DNA of 64,000 nucleotides from Aeromicrobium sp. Leaf245 (lineage in GTDB: Bacteria; Actinomycetota; Actinomycetes; Propionibacteriales; Nocardioidaceae): NCBI RefSeq assembly GCF_942548115.1, contig NZ_OW824151.1, forward strand, positions 1,240,001 to 1,304,000, in the 5' to 3' direction. The notes under the pieces are model-generated. The model had not been told where the DNA came from. It did no database searches and saw nothing but the letters and a program-made list of their open reading frames with translations. The translations under genes were made by a program, and so were the position numbers. The stretch's first letter is position 1. Each line of letters begins with the position of its first letter. Shown piece after piece: positions 55,895-64,000 of the stretch.

Positions 55895-58432
55895 TCATCG
55901 TCGTCGGTCGCGGGACGCGTTGGTCCGTCGGGTGGCCGGCGCCGTGCGCGGGTCGTCGGGCCACGCGTGCTTCGGGTAGCGACCGCGCAGGTCGGCCCTG
56001 ACCCCCGGGTAGCCGTTGTCCCAGAAGGAGTCCAGGTCGGCCGTGACGGCGGCCGGCCGTCGGGCGGGGGAGAGCAGGTGCAGCAGGAGCGGGACCCTGC
56101 CGTCCGCGAGGGTGGGCGCCGCGGTCCAGCCGAAGACCTCCTGCAGCCTGACCGCGAGCACGGGCTGCTCCTGGGAGTAGTCGATCCGCACGTTCGAGCC
56201 GCTGGGAACCTCGACCCGCTCGGGGGCAAGCTCGTCGAGCCTGCCCGCCTGGGGCCACGGCAGCAGAGCGCGGAGGGCCGCGCCGACGTCGATGCGTCGG
56301 AGGTCCTGCGCCGAGCGGACCCGCGCGAGCTGCGGACCGAGCCACGCGTCGAGGTTCGTTGTCAGGGCTTCGTCGCTCACGTCGGGCCAGGGGTCGCCGA
56401 GGGCACGGTGCAGGAAGTCGAGGCGGGCGCGAAGAGCCGTGGCCGCCTCCGACCAGGTGAGGAGGTCGATCCCCTCGCGCTCCAGCGCCTCGCCGATGGC
56501 CGCGGTCACCGCTTCGGTCGGCGGGTTCTTGATGGGGACGGACGCAAGCTCGATCGCGCCGAGCATCGTGCGTCGGCGGGCCAGCACTCGCCCGTCGGAC
56601 CAGGTGACGTCGTCCACCTCGGTCCACAGCGATCCGGCCGCCTCGAGCGCCAGGTCCTCGGTGAGCGGTGCCGCTGCCCGGATCCGCGCCTCGCGCTCCC
56701 CGGACCGTCGGTCCGCGTCGCCGACGGCGAGCCACTCGAGCCCGGCGAGTGGGCTTGAGTCGCGACGGTCGAAGGCGGCGCCCGTGCCACCCGTCATCAG
56801 GTAGCTCGAGCCGGCGGAGCGCTTGCGCGCGATGCGGTCGGGATGTGCCAGGGCGACGACCAGGCCGACCGCCACGTCGTCGGTCAGCGATCGGGCGCCG
56901 TCCGGGCTGCGCTCGTGGTCGCCGTGCTCCTTCGCGATGGCCTCGAGGCGCTTCACCTGGGTGCGCCACGAGCCGGAGCGGTCTCCGTTGCGCAGCGAGC
57001 GGAGGGCTGCGACGAGGTCGCCGCCGGGAGCGCGGACGTCCTCGCTGAGCATCGCGACCACCTCGGCCGCGCGCCTCGCCCCGACGAGACCAGCCCCGTC
57101 GATGAAGGCCCGTGCCAGCCGCGGGTCCACCGGCACGCCGGCCATCACCCGTCCGCGTGGGGTGGCCCGTCCGTCGTCGTCGACCGCCCCCAAGTCCAGG
57201 AGCACCTGACGGGCTGTCTCCAGGGCGTGGGCCGGTGGCTGGTCGAGGAGCGCCAGGTCGCGCACGTCGTCGCTGCCCCAGCACGCCAGCTCCAGGGTGA
57301 AGGCCGTCAGGTCGGCGGTGGCGATCTCGGGTTCGGGGTGGTCGACCAGGTGCGCGTGCTCCTCCTTCGACCAGCAGCGCAGGACGGCGCCCGGTCCGAG
57401 TCGTCCGGCTCGCCCCGCTCGCTGCTCGGCGGCCGCCTTGCTCACCGCGACGGTGACCAGCGACGACAGCCCGCGTCGGTGGTCGGTGCGCGGCTCGCGC
57501 GAGAACCCGGCGTCCACCACCACACGCACGCCGGGCACGGTCAGCGACGACTCGGCGACCGCGGTCGAGACGATCACGCGGCGGCGCGGCCCCTCGCTGA
57601 GCGCGCGGTCCTGCTCAGCACCGGAGAGGCGTCCATGGAGCGGGTGCACGTCGGCGGGCACGTCGCGGAGACGTCGGATGGTCGCGTCGACCTCGCCCAC
57701 GCCCGGCACGAAGACCAGCACGTCGCCCTCGTGCTCGGCGAGCGCACGGCGGACGGTCGCGGCGACGTGGTCGTGGAAGGCGGGGGTGATGCCGCGGTCG
57801 TCGGTGCGGCGCGCGCCAGGAGGCAGCGGGCACCAGACCGACTCGACCGGGTGCAGAGCGCCGGGGACGTCGATGACTGGGGCGGGTGCGTCGTCGTCAC
57901 CGATCAGCGCTGCGGTCCGTCCGGCCTCGATCGTGGCGGACATGGCAACGAGCGTCAGGTCGTCGCGCAGGTTGGCGCGGATGTCGATGAGCAGCGCCAG
58001 GGTGAGGTCGGCGTCGAGGTGGCGCTCGTGCACCTCGTCCAGCACCACGGCGCCCACGCCGGCGAGCTCGGGGTCGTGCTGGATCCGCCGGAGCAGCAGA
58101 CCGGTGGTAACCACCTCGACGCGCGTCCGTCGGCTGGTCTTCCGGTCTCCGCGCACGGAGTACCCGACCGTTTCCCCGACGGGCTCGCCCAGCAGGTGTG
58201 CCAACCGACGGGCAGCGGCGCGGGCGGCGATCCGGCTGGGCTGCGTGACGACGACCCGCCCCTCGACGGCCACAGCGACGGCCGGCTGGACCAACGTCGT
58301 CTTGCCCGTCCCCGGCGGCGCTTGGACCACCGCGACCCCACGGCTGCGGAGCGCCTCACCGAGCGCAGGCAGCCCCGCGACGACCGGCAGGTCGGGCGGC
58401 GAGTCGAGCAGACTGCGCAGCGGGTCGGACAC
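55895..58432 (-). CDS. hrpB: ATP-dependent helicase HrpB
   Basis: An 845-residue DEAH/DExH-type helicase. Walker A APPGTGKTT at 38-46, motif Ia VVTQPSRIAARAAARRLA, motif II LDEVHERHLDADL, motif III AMSATIEAGR, motif V STAVAESSLTVPGV and motif VI QRAGRAGRLGPG are all in order. The C-terminal half (HrpB-type, ending WTAAPTLADGRVPLLLHLLSPARRPAAVTADLDSFW) is typical of HrpB. The cellular role in actinobacteria is not well defined; RNA processing is usual for the superfamily. GTG 58432 is preceded by CAGACT (58439-58444 on the complement) with a 6-nt gap, so leaderless start is likely. Confidence 0.9.
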   Translation of the reverse strand: MSDPLRSLLDSPPDLPVVAGLPALGEALRSRGVAVVQAPPGTGKTTLVQPAVAVAVEGRVVVTQPSRIAARAAARRLAHLLGEPVGETVGYSVRGDRKTSRRTRVEVVTTGLLLRRIQHDPELAGVGAVVLDEVHERHLDADLTLALLIDIRANLRDDLTLVAMSATIEAGRTAALIGDDDAPAPVIDVPGALHPVESVWCPLPPGARRTDDRGITPAFHDHVAATVRRALAEHEGDVLVFVPGVGEVDATIRRLRDVPADVHPLHGRLSGAEQDRALSEGPRRRVIVSTAVAESSLTVPGVRVVVDAGFSREPRTDHRRGLSSLVTVAVSKAAAEQRAGRAGRLGPGAVLRCWSKEEHAHLVDHPEPEIATADLTAFTLELACWGSDDVRDLALLDQPPAHALETARQVLLDLGAVDDDGRATPRGRVMAGVPVDPRLARAFIDGAGLVGARRAAEVVAMLSEDVRAPGGDLVAALRSLRNGDRSGSWRTQVKRLEAIAKEHGDHERSPDGARSLTDDVAVGLVVALAHPDRIARKRSAGSSYLMTGGTGAAFDRRDSSPLAGLEWLAVGDADRRSGEREARIRAAAPLTEDLALEAAGSLWTEVDDVTWSDGRVLARRRTMLGAIELASVPIKNPPTEAVTAAIGEALEREGIDLLTWSEAATALRARLDFLHRALGDPWPDVSDEALTTNLDAWLGPQLARVRSAQDLRRIDVGAALRALLPWPQAGRLDELAPERVEVPSGSNVRIDYSQEQPVLAVRLQEVFGWTAAPTLADGRVPLLLHLLSPARRPAAVTADLDSFWDNGYPGVRADLRGRYPKHAWPDDPRTAPATRRTNASRDRRR

Positions 58433-58531
58433 CCCCGCAGTCTGCCGCCACAGGTCAGGAACGGGAAACTCAGGAAGGCCGGGCGATGAGGTCCGCCGCC
58501 GCGATGACCCCGCACCTGGAGACGTCTGCCC

Positions 58532-58537
58532 TACAGT
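58532..58537 (+). promoter_or_regulatory. Putative leaderless -10 element
   Basis: TACAGT hexamer 7 nt before ATG 58545 of the hypothetical gene; it diverges from the hrpB promoter box about 90 bp away. Confidence 0.5.
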
Positions 58538-58544
58538 CCGCAGC

Positions 58545-59267
58545 ATGGGTCGGATCAAGGGACATTACGAGTGGGACGACGACGACCTCACGCCCGGGCT
58601 CAAGAAGGAGGGCGGACTTCACCAGAACCTCTTCGACAAGGACGGCAGCCTGAGGGGGAGCGCGCGCTTCGTTCCCGACGACGGGGATGACACCGATTCC
58701 TTCGTGGTCAGTGAATCGGTCTACGTCCCGACGGAGCAGCGCAGGAAGTCTCGCGAGCAGGAAGAGCTCGAGGAAGCGCTCGCGGCTGTCATCGGTCACC
58801 TGATCGACCAGGGCGTCTCCAAGGTCCGGCGCGAGATCTCGCAGTGGTACCAGGAGACCGGCCGTCCGGCGTTCGATGCCCGTCGGGCGAAGATCGCCGA
58901 GCGTCGGACGCGCCGCAAGTCGTCGAGGGACGGCGCGGAGCTCGGTGCAGCCGGGGAGGAGCCGTCGCAGGAGCTTGCCGCTCCTCGTCCGGACATGTCA
59001 CGTGCTGAGGCTCAGGCGCGGTACCTGGCTGCTCTCGCGTCCCGCGCGTACAGCGATGAGCAGATGAGACTCGTGGTGAACGCCAACATCCTCGACGTCG
59101 AGGGCGAGGGGCTGCTCGGCGTCGAACGTTCACTGGCACAGATCCCGCCTGCTCAGATGAAGATCCTGCTGGAGAAGATGGTCGCCGACCCCAGCATGTT
59201 GACCGAGCACACGCTCGCGGAGCTGGCCAGCATCCTTGCGAAGCGGGACCGACGCAGCCTGGAGTGA
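58545..59267 (+). CDS. Hypothetical protein, helical and highly charged
   Basis: A 240-residue soluble protein. An acidic start (GRIKGHYEWDDDDLTPGLKKEGGLHQNLFDKDG) is followed by a helical middle (EQEELEEALAAVIGHLIDQGVSKVRREISQWYQE) and a basic linker (AERRTRRKSSRDG). The C-terminal half (RAEAQARYLAALASRAYSDEQMRLVVNANILD, then LLEKMVADPSMLTEHTLAELASILAKRD) is also helical. I do not recognise a family with confidence. Start at 58545 is supported by the leaderless box; codon use is host-like. Confidence 0.72.
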   Translation: MGRIKGHYEWDDDDLTPGLKKEGGLHQNLFDKDGSLRGSARFVPDDGDDTDSFVVSESVYVPTEQRRKSREQEELEEALAAVIGHLIDQGVSKVRREISQWYQETGRPAFDARRAKIAERRTRRKSSRDGAELGAAGEEPSQELAAPRPDMSRAEAQARYLAALASRAYSDEQMRLVVNANILDVEGEGLLGVERSLAQIPPAQMKILLEKMVADPSMLTEHTLAELASILAKRDRRSLE

Positions 59268-59345
59268 AGCGGTGTCGATGCCTGTGTGCTGATTCACGGG
59301 TGAGGCAGATGGGGGACGGCCCAGCGGGTCCGACACAATCCCCCC

Positions 59346-60608
59346 ATGCCCCTGAACTGGAACCTGCACCACGACGGCAAGACGATCCGGGACGGGGAGA
59401 TCGTCCGACCGGGGGAGCGGCTGACGTGGCCGCGGACCATCGGGCTGGGCGCGCAGCACGTGGTGGCGATGTTCGGGGCGACGTTCCTCGTACCGACCAT
59501 CACCGGGTTTCCCGTCACCGCCACGCTCTTCTTCTCCGGCGTGGGCACGATCCTGTTCCTCGTCCTCACGCAGAACCGGCTGCCCAGCTACCTCGGGTCA
59601 TCGTTCGCGTTCCTCGCGCCCATCGGCGCGGTGGCGGCGTCGGGGGCGTCGATCGAGGTGGCGATGTTCGGCATCGTCGTCACGGGCGTGATCCTCGCGG
59701 CGGTCGGCGCGATCGTCATGAAGACCGGCATCGGGTGGATCAACGCCCTCATGCCGCCGGTGGTGGCGGGCTCGATCGTCGCGCTCATCGGCTTCAACCT
59801 CGCGCCCACGGCGGTCAACAACGCGAAGGCCGGGCCGTGGATGGCGGTCATCACGCTCGTCGTCCTCGTGCTCACCATCGTCGTGTTCAAGGGCCTCATC
59901 GGTCGGCTGTCGATCATCGTCGGCGTCGTCGCCGGCTACATCTACGCCGCCGTCACCGGTGCGCTCGACTTCGACCCCGTCGGCAAGGCCGACCTGCTCG
60001 GCCTGCCCGCGTTCAGCACCCCCGAGATCAGCTGGGTGTTCATCCCCGCCTTCCTGCCCGTCGTTCTCGTGCTCATCGCCGAGAACGTCGGCCACTTGCG
60101 CAGCGTCGCGCAGCTGACCGACGACGAGTCCATCAACGAGCGCACCGGCCGGGCGCTGTTCGCCGACGGTCTCGCGACGACGATCGCCGGCGCAGGCGGA
60201 GGCTCCGGCACCACCACCTACGGCGAGAACATCGGCGTCATGGCTGCCACCCGCGTCTACTCCACCGCCGCCTACTGGGTGGCCGGCGCCATCGCCATCC
60301 TGCTGTCGTTCTCGCCGAAGATCGGCGCCCTCATCAACACCATCCCCACCGGCGTGCTCGGCGGCGTCACCGTCGCCCTCTACGGCCTCATCGGCATCGT
60401 CGGCATCAAGATCTGGATCGACAACAACGTCGACTTCGCTCTCCCGGTCAACCAGCTCACCGCCGGCATCGCCCTGGTGATCGGCATCGGCAACCCCGAG
60501 CTGAAGGTCGGCGACATGGTGTTCAACGGCATCGCGCTCGGCACCATCGCCGCGCTCGTGGTCTTCCACGTCATGACCTTCATCGAGAAGCAGCGCCAGA
60601 CGGCCTGA
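59346..60608 (+). CDS. NCS2 family uracil/xanthine permease (UraA-like)
   Basis: A 420-residue membrane protein with 12-14 hydrophobic helices. UraA-type landmarks: LGAQHVVAMFGATFLVPTITG at the start, YLGSSFAFLAPI, the substrate-site region ENVGHLRSVAQLT, and GGSGTTTYGENIGVMAATRVYS. It would import uracil (or xanthine) with protons. CACAAT at 59334-59339 is 6 nt before the ATG, suggesting leaderless transcription. It differs from the AzgA-type purine permease at 14467. Confidence 0.9.
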   Translation: MPLNWNLHHDGKTIRDGEIVRPGERLTWPRTIGLGAQHVVAMFGATFLVPTITGFPVTATLFFSGVGTILFLVLTQNRLPSYLGSSFAFLAPIGAVAASGASIEVAMFGIVVTGVILAAVGAIVMKTGIGWINALMPPVVAGSIVALIGFNLAPTAVNNAKAGPWMAVITLVVLVLTIVVFKGLIGRLSIIVGVVAGYIYAAVTGALDFDPVGKADLLGLPAFSTPEISWVFIPAFLPVVLVLIAENVGHLRSVAQLTDDESINERTGRALFADGLATTIAGAGGGSGTTTYGENIGVMAATRVYSTAAYWVAGAIAILLSFSPKIGALINTIPTGVLGGVTVALYGLIGIVGIKIWIDNNVDFALPVNQLTAGIALVIGIGNPELKVGDMVFNGIALGTIAALVVFHVMTFIEKQRQTA

Positions 60609-60624
60609 GCCGGCGTCGAAAGGA

Positions 60625-60659
60625 CCCCGCGGCTCATCCCTTCGGCCGATGCTGCGGGG
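60625..60659 (+). terminator. Hairpin after the uracil permease gene
   Basis: CCCCGC (60625-60630) pairs with GCGGGG (60654-60659), with an inner CATC/GATG stem; bulged but stable-looking. Confidence 0.4.
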
Positions 60660-60672
60660 GAGCGGGCCTGCC

Positions 60673-60678
60673 TAGCGT
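60673..60678 (+). promoter_or_regulatory. Putative leaderless -10 element of the small membrane protein gene
   Basis: TAGCGT hexamer 6 nt before ATG 60685. Confidence 0.5.
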
Positions 60679-60684
60679 GAGGGC

Positions 60685-60864
60685 ATGAACGCGACCTTCC
60701 AGCTGGCCCTCGGCGTCGTGCTCGTCGTCGCCGGCGCGGTGCTGGCGCTGGCCTTCCCCGACACCGAGCTCTTCTGGTTCCAGGGCCGACCGTTCGGCGT
60801 GGTGCTGGCCATCGTCGGTGCGATCGACCTCGCCGAGGCGTTCAGCCGACGTCGCCGCACCTGA
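60685..60864 (+). CDS. Small two-helix membrane protein
   Basis: A 59-residue protein with two hydrophobic helices (LALGVVLVVAGAVLALAF and FGVVLAIVGAIDLAEAF) joined by a short loop (PDTELFWFQGRP) and ending in a basic tail (SRRRRT), so the C-terminus should be cytoplasmic. A leaderless promoter box directly upstream and host codon use support it as a real gene. Function is unknown; the next gene, a beta-glucosidase, follows 32 bp later. Confidence 0.6.
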   Translation: MNATFQLALGVVLVVAGAVLALAFPDTELFWFQGRPFGVVLAIVGAIDLAEAFSRRRRT

Positions 60865-60896
60865 CGACCGACCCGATCCAGGGGCAGACTGGAGGG

Positions 60897-62300
60897 GTGA
60901 GCGACACCGACCCCAGCGACCTGTCCCTCGGGCGTCTTGCCGGCGCCTTCGGCCCCGACTTCACGTGGGGCACCGCCACCGCGTCGTACCAGGTGGAGGG
61001 CGCCGTCGACGTCGGCGGACGCACCCCGTCCACGTGGGACGTGTTCACCGCTCAGCCCGGTCGCGTCGAGAACGGCGACACCGGCGAGGTGGCCTGCGAC
61101 CACTACCACCGCTACCTCGAGGACGTCGGCTTGCTGCGCTCCCTCGGTGTCGACGCCTACCGCTTCTCGCTCTCGTGGTCGCGCATCCAGCCAGACCCCA
61201 GCGGCGCCGTGAACCCCGAGGGCCTCGACTTCTACGACCGGCTCCTCGACGCGCTGCTCACCGCGGGCGTCGAGCCGTCGGCGACCCTCTTCCACTGGGA
61301 CACCCCGCAGTGGCTCGAGGACCTCGGCGGCTGGGAGAACCGCGACGTCGCGGAGCGCTTCGCCGACTACACGTCCGTCGTCGCGGCCCGCCTCGGCGAC
61401 CGCGTGACCCGCTGGATGACGATCAACGAGCCCGTCGTGGTCACCCTGCTCGGCCACGGCGCCGGCGTGCACGCCCCCGGCAAGACGCTCGGCTTCGACG
61501 CCCTGCCGGTGGCCTACCACCAGCTGCTCGCCCACGGCCGCGCCGTGCAGGCCCTGCGCGCCGCCGGCACCGGACCCGTCGGAATCGTCAACAACCACGT
61601 GCCCGTGTGGCGCCTCGACGACACCGACGAGACCGAGCAGGCCGCCACCTTCTTCGACGACCTCTACAACCGGCTCTTCGCCGACCCCGTGCTCCTCGGC
61701 CGCTGGCCCTGGGAGGGCATGGAGGCCGGGTTCGCCGGCTACCGCGACGACGACCTCGCCGTCATCACCACCCCGCTCGACTTCTACGGCGTCAACTACT
61801 ACAACCCGCAGCTCGTCGGTCCTCCTGGTGCCAGCAGCGAAGCCGCCAGCGACCGGCTCCCGCTGCCGGCCGACCTGCCGTTCTCGCTTCACGAGATCGA
61901 CGGCCGCAAGCGCACCGACTTCGGCTGGCCCGTGGTGCCCGAGGGCCTCACCGAGGTGCTCGTGGGCCTGAAGGAGCGCTACGGCGACGCGCTCCCGCCC
62001 GTCTACGTCACCGAGAACGGCGCCTCGTACGCCGACGCGCCCAGCAGCAGCGGCCGTGCGCACGACGAGCGCCGCACCCGCTACCTGTTCGACCACCTGG
62101 CCGCCGTGCTCGACGCCCGCGACGCCGGGGTCGACGTGCGCGGCTACTTCCACTGGTCACTGCTCGACAACTTCGAGTGGGCCGCCGGCTACTCCCAGCG
62201 CTTCGGTCTCGTGCACGTCGACTACGACACCCTCGTGCGCACGCCGAAGGACTCCTTCGAGGCCTACCGGGCCGTCATCGCGTCCCAGCGTCCCGACTGA
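60897..62300 (+). CDS. GH1 family beta-glucosidase
   Basis: A 467-residue glycoside hydrolase family 1 enzyme. The N-terminal signature FTWGTATASYQVEGA, the acid/base Glu in TINEPVV (about 178) and the nucleophile Glu in VTENGAS (about 372) are intact, as are the sugar-binding FHWDTPQW and YFHWSLLDNFEWAAGY segments. No signal peptide, so it cleaves imported beta-glucosides in the cytoplasm. The GTG start has CAGACT 6 nt upstream (60885-60890). No transport system for its substrate lies in the window. Confidence 0.92.
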   Translation: MSDTDPSDLSLGRLAGAFGPDFTWGTATASYQVEGAVDVGGRTPSTWDVFTAQPGRVENGDTGEVACDHYHRYLEDVGLLRSLGVDAYRFSLSWSRIQPDPSGAVNPEGLDFYDRLLDALLTAGVEPSATLFHWDTPQWLEDLGGWENRDVAERFADYTSVVAARLGDRVTRWMTINEPVVVTLLGHGAGVHAPGKTLGFDALPVAYHQLLAHGRAVQALRAAGTGPVGIVNNHVPVWRLDDTDETEQAATFFDDLYNRLFADPVLLGRWPWEGMEAGFAGYRDDDLAVITTPLDFYGVNYYNPQLVGPPGASSEAASDRLPLPADLPFSLHEIDGRKRTDFGWPVVPEGLTEVLVGLKERYGDALPPVYVTENGASYADAPSSSGRAHDERRTRYLFDHLAAVLDARDAGVDVRGYFHWSLLDNFEWAAGYSQRFGLVHVDYDTLVRTPKDSFEAYRAVIASQRPD

Positions 62301-62361
62301 CCGTCGCCCGACTCGCCCGACGACCCTGGCCAGACGCACCTCGCAGGGCGAGACTGACCGC

Positions 62362-62838
62362 ATGGCCATCGACGACGTCCTGACCGCGCTGCGGAGCCTG
62401 CCCGGCGCGCTCGAGCTCGCGCCCGAGGAGGGCAGCAACCACCCCGAGATCTCGTGGGGCGACCACTTCTTCTACTACGCCCCCGACGGTGAGGTGCCCA
62501 CCAACCGGCAGCCGCACACGACGATCGTCACGAAGAACTACCCCGACGACACCGTCTCGAACCTCGACGAGCCCGGCCGCTGGCGCCTGAACCTCAACGT
62601 CGGCGCCGACGCCTACGCCGACCTCTTCGGCCACCCGCCGGGCCAGCTCAGCGTGGCCGACGTCGACCACGCCGCCACGGACACGTTCGTCCCGCACCCG
62701 ATCTACGGCGCGTACGGCTGGGTGTCCGTCGTGAACCCGGGGGAGAAGACGGTCGACCGAGCGATCGAGCTGGCGCAGTATGCCCACGACGCCGACCGTC
62801 GACGTCTCGAGCGACGTGAGGCGGCCGGCTCGGCCTGA
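62362..62838 (+). CDS. DUF6194 family protein
   Basis: A 158-residue soluble protein matching the pattern of DUF6194: GDHFFYYAPDGEVPTNRQPHTTIVTKNYPDD near 32-62, RWRLNLNVGADAY and HPIYGAYGWVSVVNPGE further on. The fold resembles small MmcQ/YjbR-like or luciferase-like proteins, but function is unknown. GAGACT at 62350-62355 is 6 nt before the ATG. It follows the beta-glucosidase gene by 61 bp, without evident functional link. Confidence 0.75.
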   Translation: MAIDDVLTALRSLPGALELAPEEGSNHPEISWGDHFFYYAPDGEVPTNRQPHTTIVTKNYPDDTVSNLDEPGRWRLNLNVGADAYADLFGHPPGQLSVADVDHAATDTFVPHPIYGAYGWVSVVNPGEKTVDRAIELAQYAHDADRRRLERREAAGSA

Positions 62839-62859
62839 GTGTCGATCAGGCCTGGGGGC

Positions 62860-63225
62860 TCAGTCCTGCGCGAGCCGCATGGCCATCCACGCGTCGTCGA
62901 GCAGCACCGGCGGCGTGGCGCCCCAGCCGAACTCGTGGACCACCTCGGCGACCTCGTCGGCCGACAGGTCGTGCGGCGGGAAGCACACCCACACGAGCGG
63001 CACGGAACCGAGCTGCGGGAAGACCTCGTCGACCTGCTCGGCGAACGCGGTCACGTCGTCGGTGATCACCACGGTGGCGTCGAGGGAGTGCACGTACTCG
63101 TCGAACGTCTCCACGCCCTCGGGCAGCGGGTCGAGCAGCGAGCGCTCCTCCACGGTCTCGCCGACGACCCACACGCGGAAGCCGTCCGTGATGCCGAGCA
63201 GGTCTGCCGTGGCGGTGCCGTCCAT
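62860..63225 (-). CDS. Hypothetical protein
   Basis: A 121-residue alpha/beta protein without membrane helices or catalytic motif. The pattern LLGITDGFRVWVVG near the start, ATVVITDDVTAFAEQVDEVFPQL in the middle and VPLVWVCFPPHD later resembles small DUF3052-like actinobacterial proteins, but I cannot assign the family. TACACT on the minus strand (63232-63237) is 6 nt before the ATG, supporting a leaderless start. It lies 17 bp downstream of trmB in the same direction. Confidence 0.65.
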   Translation of the reverse strand: MDGTATADLLGITDGFRVWVVGETVEERSLLDPLPEGVETFDEYVHSLDATVVITDDVTAFAEQVDEVFPQLGSVPLVWVCFPPHDLSADEVAEVVHEFGWGATPPVLLDDAWMAMRLAQD

Positions 63226-63231
63226 CCGGCC

Positions 63232-63237
63232 AGTGTA
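63232..63237 (-). promoter_or_regulatory. Putative leaderless -10 element
   Basis: TACACT on the minus strand, 6 nt before the start codon at 63225; it lies between trmB and the hypothetical gene. Confidence 0.45.
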
Positions 63238-63242
63238 GGACG

Positions 63243-63992
63243 TCAGTGCTGCAGAACTTGCGCAGCGAAGTCGTGGATCACGCGCCCCTTGTCCAGGCCC
63301 TTGCGCTCGAACTTGGTCAGCACGCGACCCTCGAACCGGTCCACGGGGCCGCCGCTCACGTGGGGGCTGGCCGCGATGACCTCGGCCATCTGCTCGCCGT
63401 AGTCGGCCCAGTCGGTGGCCACGCGCCACGTCCCGTCGGGCTCGAGAACCCGCGCGACGAGCTCGGTGAACGGCACCGTGACCAGGCGTCGCTTGGTGTG
63501 ACGCTTCTTGTGCCACGGGTCGGGGAACCACGTCCACAGCTCGTGCACCGACGTCGGCTCGAGCGCCGTTCCCAGCATCTCGGTGGCGTTGGCCACCGCG
63601 AGCCGGATGTTCGTGACGCCTGCCGCGCGCGCCTGCAGGAGCGTCGTCGCCACGCCCGGCACCCACACCTCGATCGCGAGGAAGTCCCACCCCGGGTGCT
63701 GCTGGGCCGCGGCCACCACGTTCTCGCCGCGTCCGCTGCCGATCTCGACCACCAGCGGCGCGGTGCGCCCGAACACGCGCTCCGGCTCCACCCGCCAGTC
63801 GGGGGTCACCGACGTGTCGGTCCCGGCCCGCGGGACGTCGAGCACGTACGTCTCGGCCATCGCGTCCCACGCGTCCTGCTGCTTCTCGGTCAGGCGTCCT
63901 CCGCGACGGGTGAACGAGACCGGCTCACGGCGGAAGCGGGGCGGGTCCTCGGCGGTGGCGGGATCTCGCGGCTGGTCGGCAGCGTCGGGCAT
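63243..63992 (-). CDS. trmB: tRNA (guanine-N7-)-methyltransferase
   Basis: A 249-residue SAM-dependent enzyme that makes m7G at position 46 of tRNAs. The SAM loop is LVVEIGSGRGENVVAAAQQ, LAIEVW follows, and the family signature WFPDPWHKKRHTKRRLV is intact, with the C-terminal TKFERKGLDKGRVIHDF. The first 30 residues (MPDAADQPRDPATAEDPPRF) are a disordered actinobacterial extension. The ATG lies 8 bp from the window end, so the gene is complete but its promoter is outside. Confidence 0.92.
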   Translation of the reverse strand: MPDAADQPRDPATAEDPPRFRREPVSFTRRGGRLTEKQQDAWDAMAETYVLDVPRAGTDTSVTPDWRVEPERVFGRTAPLVVEIGSGRGENVVAAAQQHPGWDFLAIEVWVPGVATTLLQARAAGVTNIRLAVANATEMLGTALEPTSVHELWTWFPDPWHKKRHTKRRLVTVPFTELVARVLEPDGTWRVATDWADYGEQMAEVIAASPHVSGGPVDRFEGRVLTKFERKGLDKGRVIHDFAAQVLQH

Positions 63993-64000
63993 GGCTCGAA

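Overview
The window is a high-GC actinobacterial chromosome segment. Codons end almost always in G or C, many genes start with GTG, and the families present (DUF3027, DUF2530, DUF501, MutA/MutB/MeaB, FtsB-like protein beside enolase, DUF222-HNH endonuclease) are typical of Actinomycetota. A member of the Propionibacteriales (Nocardioidaceae, e.g. Nocardioides or Aeromicrobium) is my best guess from gene content; I could not test it by search.

Layout. 1-5663: the end of a sigma factor gene with a fused zinc-finger tail, a secreted GH16 glycosidase, and a tightly overlapping exopolysaccharide operon (TagD-like cytidylyltransferase, GT2, Alg14-like subunit, and an Alg13-like domain fused to a polyprenyl-phosphate glycosylphosphotransferase). 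5738-18948: mostly housekeeping or conserved genes (acyl-CoA synthetase, PemK-like protein, YihY, cold-shock protein, LigB-type dioxygenase, MFS, DUF3027, DUF2530, purine permease, gamma carbonic anhydrase, SerC, beta-propeller proteins). 19036-24540: methylmalonyl-CoA mutase subunits and MeaB, with a small antisense coiled-coil gene between them. 24575-34072: the actinobacterial core cluster lipoprotein-mazG-eno-ftsB-DUF501-ppx, split by a block holding MarR/VOC and a C4-dicarboxylate two-component system with its DctA transporter. 34165-41370: HNH protein, DksA/TraR and YkvA proteins, dehydrogenase, aldo/keto reductase, and a Pif1-type helicase ending in a BRCT domain.

41398-48431 is the most interesting part. 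A tRNA gene with a UAA anticodon but a short variable loop is followed by a visibly lower-GC island. The island carries a DNA methyltransferase, a 57-codon gene with its own promoter-like box, an SMC/Rad50-like ATPase, an unknown 307-residue protein and a SIR2-domain protein. The last four genes overlap end to end. The set resembles Lamassu/ABC-three-component defence systems with a SIR2 (NAD-consuming) effector, but with an associated DNA methylase; I treat it as a candidate variant or new defence system.

48700-63992: a TetR-controlled DHA2 exporter, a giant LPETG-anchored surface protein with DUF11 and Calx-beta repeats, HrpB helicase, uracil permease, a 59-residue membrane protein, GH1 beta-glucosidase, DUF6194 protein, an unknown protein and TrmB.

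Many start codons lie 6-8 nt behind a TANNNT-like hexamer, so leaderless transcription appears common and was used to choose several starts. Two intergenic regions (about 25865-25977 and 37357-37464) hold nested inverted repeats that share an unusual four-unit architecture.
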